Made by a program: the position numbers and the translations under genes
Shown: piece after piece, positions 29,775-32,158 of the stretch
Numbering within the stretch: position 1 is the stretch's first letter
How the letters are laid out: each line of letters begins with the position of its first letter
Assembly: GCF_014349155.1 (NCBI RefSeq)
Contig: NZ_JACSIT010000038.1
Coordinates: forward strand, 1 to 32,158
Direction: 5' to 3'
Length of the DNA: 32,158 bases
DNA from: Neolewinella lacunae
Lineage (GTDB): Bacteria; Bacteroidota; Bacteroidia; Chitinophagales; Saprospiraceae
Notes under the pieces: generated by a model
What the model was told of the DNA's origin: nothing
Databases searched by the model: none
Seen by the model: the letters and a program-made list of their open reading frames with translations, nothing else

Positions 29775-31469
29775 TCAGTACCCCGCCACGTCGTCGTCGG
29801 GGTTGCGGTGGTCGCCGGCGGCAACGAGGGTACCGTCGGGGCGGCGCTGGATGGCCTTGATGACGGCCATGGCGTTGACCTCCCGCAGCTGGTGGCCCAT
29901 GGCGGCGAGGGAATCGCGGACGCCACCGGCCAGGGCACCTTGTTCGTAAATGACCTGATCGGGCAACCACTGGTGGTGGAAGCGGGGCGCCGCCACGGCC
30001 GCGGGCAGGTCCATACCGTATTCAACGACGTTGAGGAAGGTCTGGAGGACGGCCGTGATGATCGTGGAGCCGCCGGGCGCGCCGAGGACCATAAACAGGG
30101 CACCGTCTTTTTCGATGATGGTGGGTGTCATGCTCGAAAGCATCCGCTTGCCGGGTTGGATGGCGTTGGCCTCCTTGCCCACCAGGCCGAACATGTTGGG
30201 GACGCCGGGTTTGGCGCTGAAGTCGTCCATCTCATTGTTGAGGAAAAAGCCGGCGCCGTCGACCATCACCTTGCTGCCAAAATTGCCGTTGAGGGTGGTG
30301 GTGATGGATACGGCGTTGCCCGCCGCATCGACGATGCTGATGTGGGTGGTCTCGAAGGTTTCATCCATCGAGCCGCTGATGATGACGGGGGCCACGGAAA
30401 CGCCGGCGGTGTCGGGCCGGAAGTCGGCCATGCGCCCGCGCAGGTAGGCGTCGTTGAGCAGGGAATCTACCGGAATGGGGTAAAAATCGCTGTCGCCCAG
30501 GTACTCGGCGCGGTCGGCGTAGGCCCGCCGCATGGCCTCGACGGTGAGGTGGACGCTGCGGGTGGATTGGAAACCGTAGTCGGCCAAAGGATAAGGCTCC
30601 AGCATTTCGACCATCTGGGCCAGGCAGATGCCGCCGCTGCTGCTGGGGGGCATGGAAATGATGCGGTAGTCCTTATAGTTTTTGGTGATGGGTTCGCGCC
30701 AGACGGGGGTGTAGTCGCGCAGGTCATCGTCGGTGATGAGGCCGCCGCCAGACTGCATTTCGGCGACGATCAGCTGGGCGGTTTGGCCGGTGTAGAAGCC
30801 GGCGGCGCCGTGGTCGCGGATGCGTTCGAGGGTTGCGGCGAGGTCTTTTTGCTGCACGAGGCTTCCCTCCACCACGGTGGTATCGGAAAAGGGCGTTTGT
30901 GCGTTGAATTCGGCAAAATCGGCGTGGTAAGCTTTGATGCGGTTCACCTCCGCCTGGCTCAGGCGATAGCCGTTGGCGGCCAGATCGATGGCGTAGGCCA
31001 CCAGTTCATCCCAGGGTTTGGTGCCGTATTTGCGGTGCATCGTCTCGATGCCCGCCACGGTGCCGGGGACGCCGACGGCCAGGTGGCCCCGGGTGCTGAG
31101 GTTGGCCACGACATTGCCCAGGGAATCGAGGTACATGTTCCGGCTGGCGGCGGCGGGTGCTTTTTCGCGGTAGTCGAGGGCGGCAATGCTTCCGCCGGCG
31201 GCGCGGTAGACCAAAAATCCGCCGCCCCCGAGGTTGCCGGCCCGGGGGTAGACCACGGCCATGGCCAGTTGTACGGCCACCGCCGCATCAATGGCGTTGC
31301 CTCCGCTGCGGAGTACTTTCAGGCCCACTTCCGTCGCCAGCGGGTGGGGCCCGACAATGGCTGCCGTCGGAAAATCTCCCGACTTCTCCGCCACGTAATC
31401 CAGTTTAGGAGCCGTCTCGCAGGCCGCGCACAGGAGGGCCAGGAGCAAAAGTTGGGCAAACGTCTTCAA
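29775..31469 (-). CDS. ggt: Gamma-glutamyltransferase (secreted, probable lipoprotein)
   Basis: Ntn-hydrolase that cleaves the gamma-glutamyl bond of glutathione and related compounds, normally in the periplasm. The 564-aa product starts with a lipoprotein-like signal (MKTFAQLLLLALLCAAC). Seen: GGNAIDAAVA (57-66), PRAGNLGGGGF (75-85), the self-cleavage site before T374 in ETTHISIVD, LNNEMDDFSAKPG (small subunit) and LGAPGGSTII near the end. No ATG fits the signal; I chose the TTG at 31469 because a promoter box lies 26 bases upstream and the longer frame runs through repeat DNA. All residues expected for self-cleavage are kept. It is a single gene. Confidence 0.92.
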   Translation of the reverse strand: MKTFAQLLLLALLCAACETAPKLDYVAEKSGDFPTAAIVGPHPLATEVGLKVLRSGGNAIDAAVAVQLAMAVVYPRAGNLGGGGFLVYRAAGGSIAALDYREKAPAAASRNMYLDSLGNVVANLSTRGHLAVGVPGTVAGIETMHRKYGTKPWDELVAYAIDLAANGYRLSQAEVNRIKAYHADFAEFNAQTPFSDTTVVEGSLVQQKDLAATLERIRDHGAAGFYTGQTAQLIVAEMQSGGGLITDDDLRDYTPVWREPITKNYKDYRIISMPPSSSGGICLAQMVEMLEPYPLADYGFQSTRSVHLTVEAMRRAYADRAEYLGDSDFYPIPVDSLLNDAYLRGRMADFRPDTAGVSVAPVIISGSMDETFETTHISIVDAAGNAVSITTTLNGNFGSKVMVDGAGFFLNNEMDDFSAKPGVPNMFGLVGKEANAIQPGKRMLSSMTPTIIEKDGALFMVLGAPGGSTIITAVLQTFLNVVEYGMDLPAAVAAPRFHHQWLPDQVIYEQGALAGGVRDSLAAMGHQLREVNAMAVIKAIQRRPDGTLVAAGDHRNPDDDVAGY

Positions 31470-31495
31470 TGGGTGTGTTTTTGGTGAGGAAAGCG

Positions 31496-31503
31496 CCAAG
31501 TTA
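31496..31503 (-). promoter_or_regulatory. Possible -7 box TAACTTGG of ggt
   Basis: TAACTTGG on the minus strand resembles TAnnTTTG with one mismatch, 26 bases before the TTG start. Confidence 0.35.
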
Positions 31504-31550
31504 AAGGTAAATTGTGGGTGGGGTGGGGGGATTTTTTTTGCGCTGGCGCT

Positions 31551-31583
31551 GGTGCTCCCCCCCGACCCCCCGAAGGGGGGAGT
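31551..31583 (+). repeat. C/G hairpin part of the dispersed repeat, identical to 2248-2280
   Basis: 33 bases from ggtgctcccccc to ggggggagt are identical to 2248-2280. The 18-bp core before it is only partly kept (ggcgctggtgc). More C/G-rich sequence continues to about 31630. Confidence 0.85.
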
Positions 31584-31744
31584 TGGTTGGCCACCCAACC
31601 CCCAAAGGGGGAGGAGCGAGGGGGGGGAGAGGAGGGTGGGTTTTGGCGGGGGGATGAGTTAGTGGATGTTTTTTATACCCACTTGTTTTTTACCATTATT
31701 TGCTCAAGCCTTAATTTTTCTTCTTCCATGGAGTCTCTCAAGTT

Positions 31745-32158
31745 CAATGGTCCGCTACGGTTTGAGGCAACACTTTAGCAAAGTATGCATATAAAGAGGG
31801 CAAGCCCTATCTTGTTGGTTCCTTACACCGTACAGATATGACTTGCCCAACGAAGATCGAAATCCTCGTCGCCTCAATTTTGCAAAAACTTCCTGGTATT
31901 TCCGCATGGCGCTACCGCTTTTTGCTCCATCTTTTCGTTTTGTGGCCCTCAATGATTGGCCGACGGAACTTTGTCAACCTAGGTCGTCAAGGCGAATATT
32001 CTGAGTTCACTTACCGTAAGCACTTTGGTAAACGCATGGATTGGCTGGGCTTCAACAGAGAGTTGAGCGAGCCGTTTTTAGGCCCCAACCGTATCATTGC
32101 TCTCGACCCCTCATACCTGAGTAAGAGTGGCAAGCATACTGCTGGAGTCGGTTATTTT
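31745..32158 (+). mobile_element. IS4-type insertion sequence, left part (truncated by window edge)
   Basis: The left inverted repeat caatggtccgctacggttt (31745-31763) is followed by a short leader and the start of the transposase. The same IS family and orientation as 1-791. If the two pieces were one element its visible length would be about 1.2 kb plus a small missing middle. Confidence 0.85.
31838..32158 (+). CDS. IS4-family transposase, N-terminal part (3' end outside window)
   Basis: The first 107 residues of a transposase, cut by the window edge. It starts at ATG 31838 and shows FVNLGRQGEYSEFTYRKHFG and then IIALDPSYLSKSGKHTAGVG, which holds the first Asp of the DDE triad. It fits directly upstream of the C-terminal part seen at 3-773, with probably a few dozen residues missing between. 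No frameshift is seen. Codon use is less GC-rich than in the housekeeping genes, as usual for an IS. Confidence 0.85.
   Translation, partial: MTCPTKIEILVASILQKLPGISAWRYRFLLHLFVLWPSMIGRRNFVNLGRQGEYSEFTYRKHFGKRMDWLGFNRELSEPFLGPNRIIALDPSYLSKSGKHTAGVGYF

Noticed and set aside
29667..31487. 606-aa open frame antisense to gamma-glutamyltransferase
   Set aside because: Shadow of the real gene; low-complexity Val/Gly/His sequence without motifs.
29775..31598. Longer N-terminus for gamma-glutamyltransferase (start near 31598)
   Set aside because: The extension runs through the C/G repeat and the promoter region; the lipoprotein-like signal starts at the TTG at 31469.
792..31744. Composite transposon or plasmid between two IS copies
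   Set aside because: Contents are mainly core metabolic genes with no transfer, resistance or replication genes; an assembly break at a repeated IS is the simpler reading.
1..32158. tRNA, rRNA or riboswitch genes
   Set aside because: I looked through the gaps and saw no cloverleaf-like or rRNA-like sequence; the gaps are filled mostly by repeats.

Overview
The window looks like chromosomal DNA from a GC-rich member of the Bacteroidota, most likely a Saprospiria/Lewinella-type bacterium (inferred from protein style and promoter type, not from a database match). Starts rarely have a Shine-Dalgarno sequence. At least thirteen genes have a TAnnTTTG/TAnnTTCG-like -7 box shortly upstream of the start codon, the promoter type of this phylum. 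Secreted proteins with short Sec or lipoprotein signals, a LytS/LytTR pair, a TonB-like protein and a SusA-like GH13 enzyme fit the same picture.

Both window edges lie inside an IS4-type insertion sequence in the same orientation: the C-terminal half of a transposase plus the right inverted repeat at 1-791, and the left inverted repeat plus the N-terminal part at 31745-32158. The sequence is therefore either a contig that broke in a repeated IS, or about 31 kb between two direct IS copies.

Region by region: 804-5372 holds a DEAD-box helicase (-), a secreted S8 protease (+) and an alanine/lysine/glutamate-rich LEA-like protein (+). 5390-8748 holds, on the minus strand, acetylglutamate kinase, then a close-packed set of deoxynucleoside kinase, PxpA and a GT2 glycosyltransferase. 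8955-10937 has an internally deleted Rpn-type gene, a TraB/GumN lipoprotein and a DoxX-like protein. 11439-13233 is a LytS histidine kinase overlapping a LytTR response regulator. 13864-18425 carries ahcY, a secreted M20 amidohydrolase, a second DoxX-like protein and a TonB-like protein. 18536-25752 has a GH13 amylase, two GT39-like membrane proteins and pyrR-pyrB; the second GT39-like gene overlaps pyrB by GTGA. 26048-31469 has a GNAT/zinc-ribbon fusion, aroE and a gamma-glutamyltransferase.

The genes are mostly housekeeping. They do not form one pathway, and I found no defence island, CRISPR array, prophage, tRNA or rRNA. The unusual content is in the gaps, which are packed with several dispersed and tandem repeat families: an 18-bp core with a C/G hairpin (one copy translated inside a membrane protein), 7-, 8-, 9- and 19-bp tandem repeats, a 31-bp dispersed repeat, a 61-bp direct repeat with a 26-bp hairpin, and a roughly 33-bp CGACGT repeat. 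The best candidate novelties are the coding copy of the palindromic element, the GNAT/zinc-ribbon fusion, and a set of apparently leaderless genes with the -7 box four bases before ATG.
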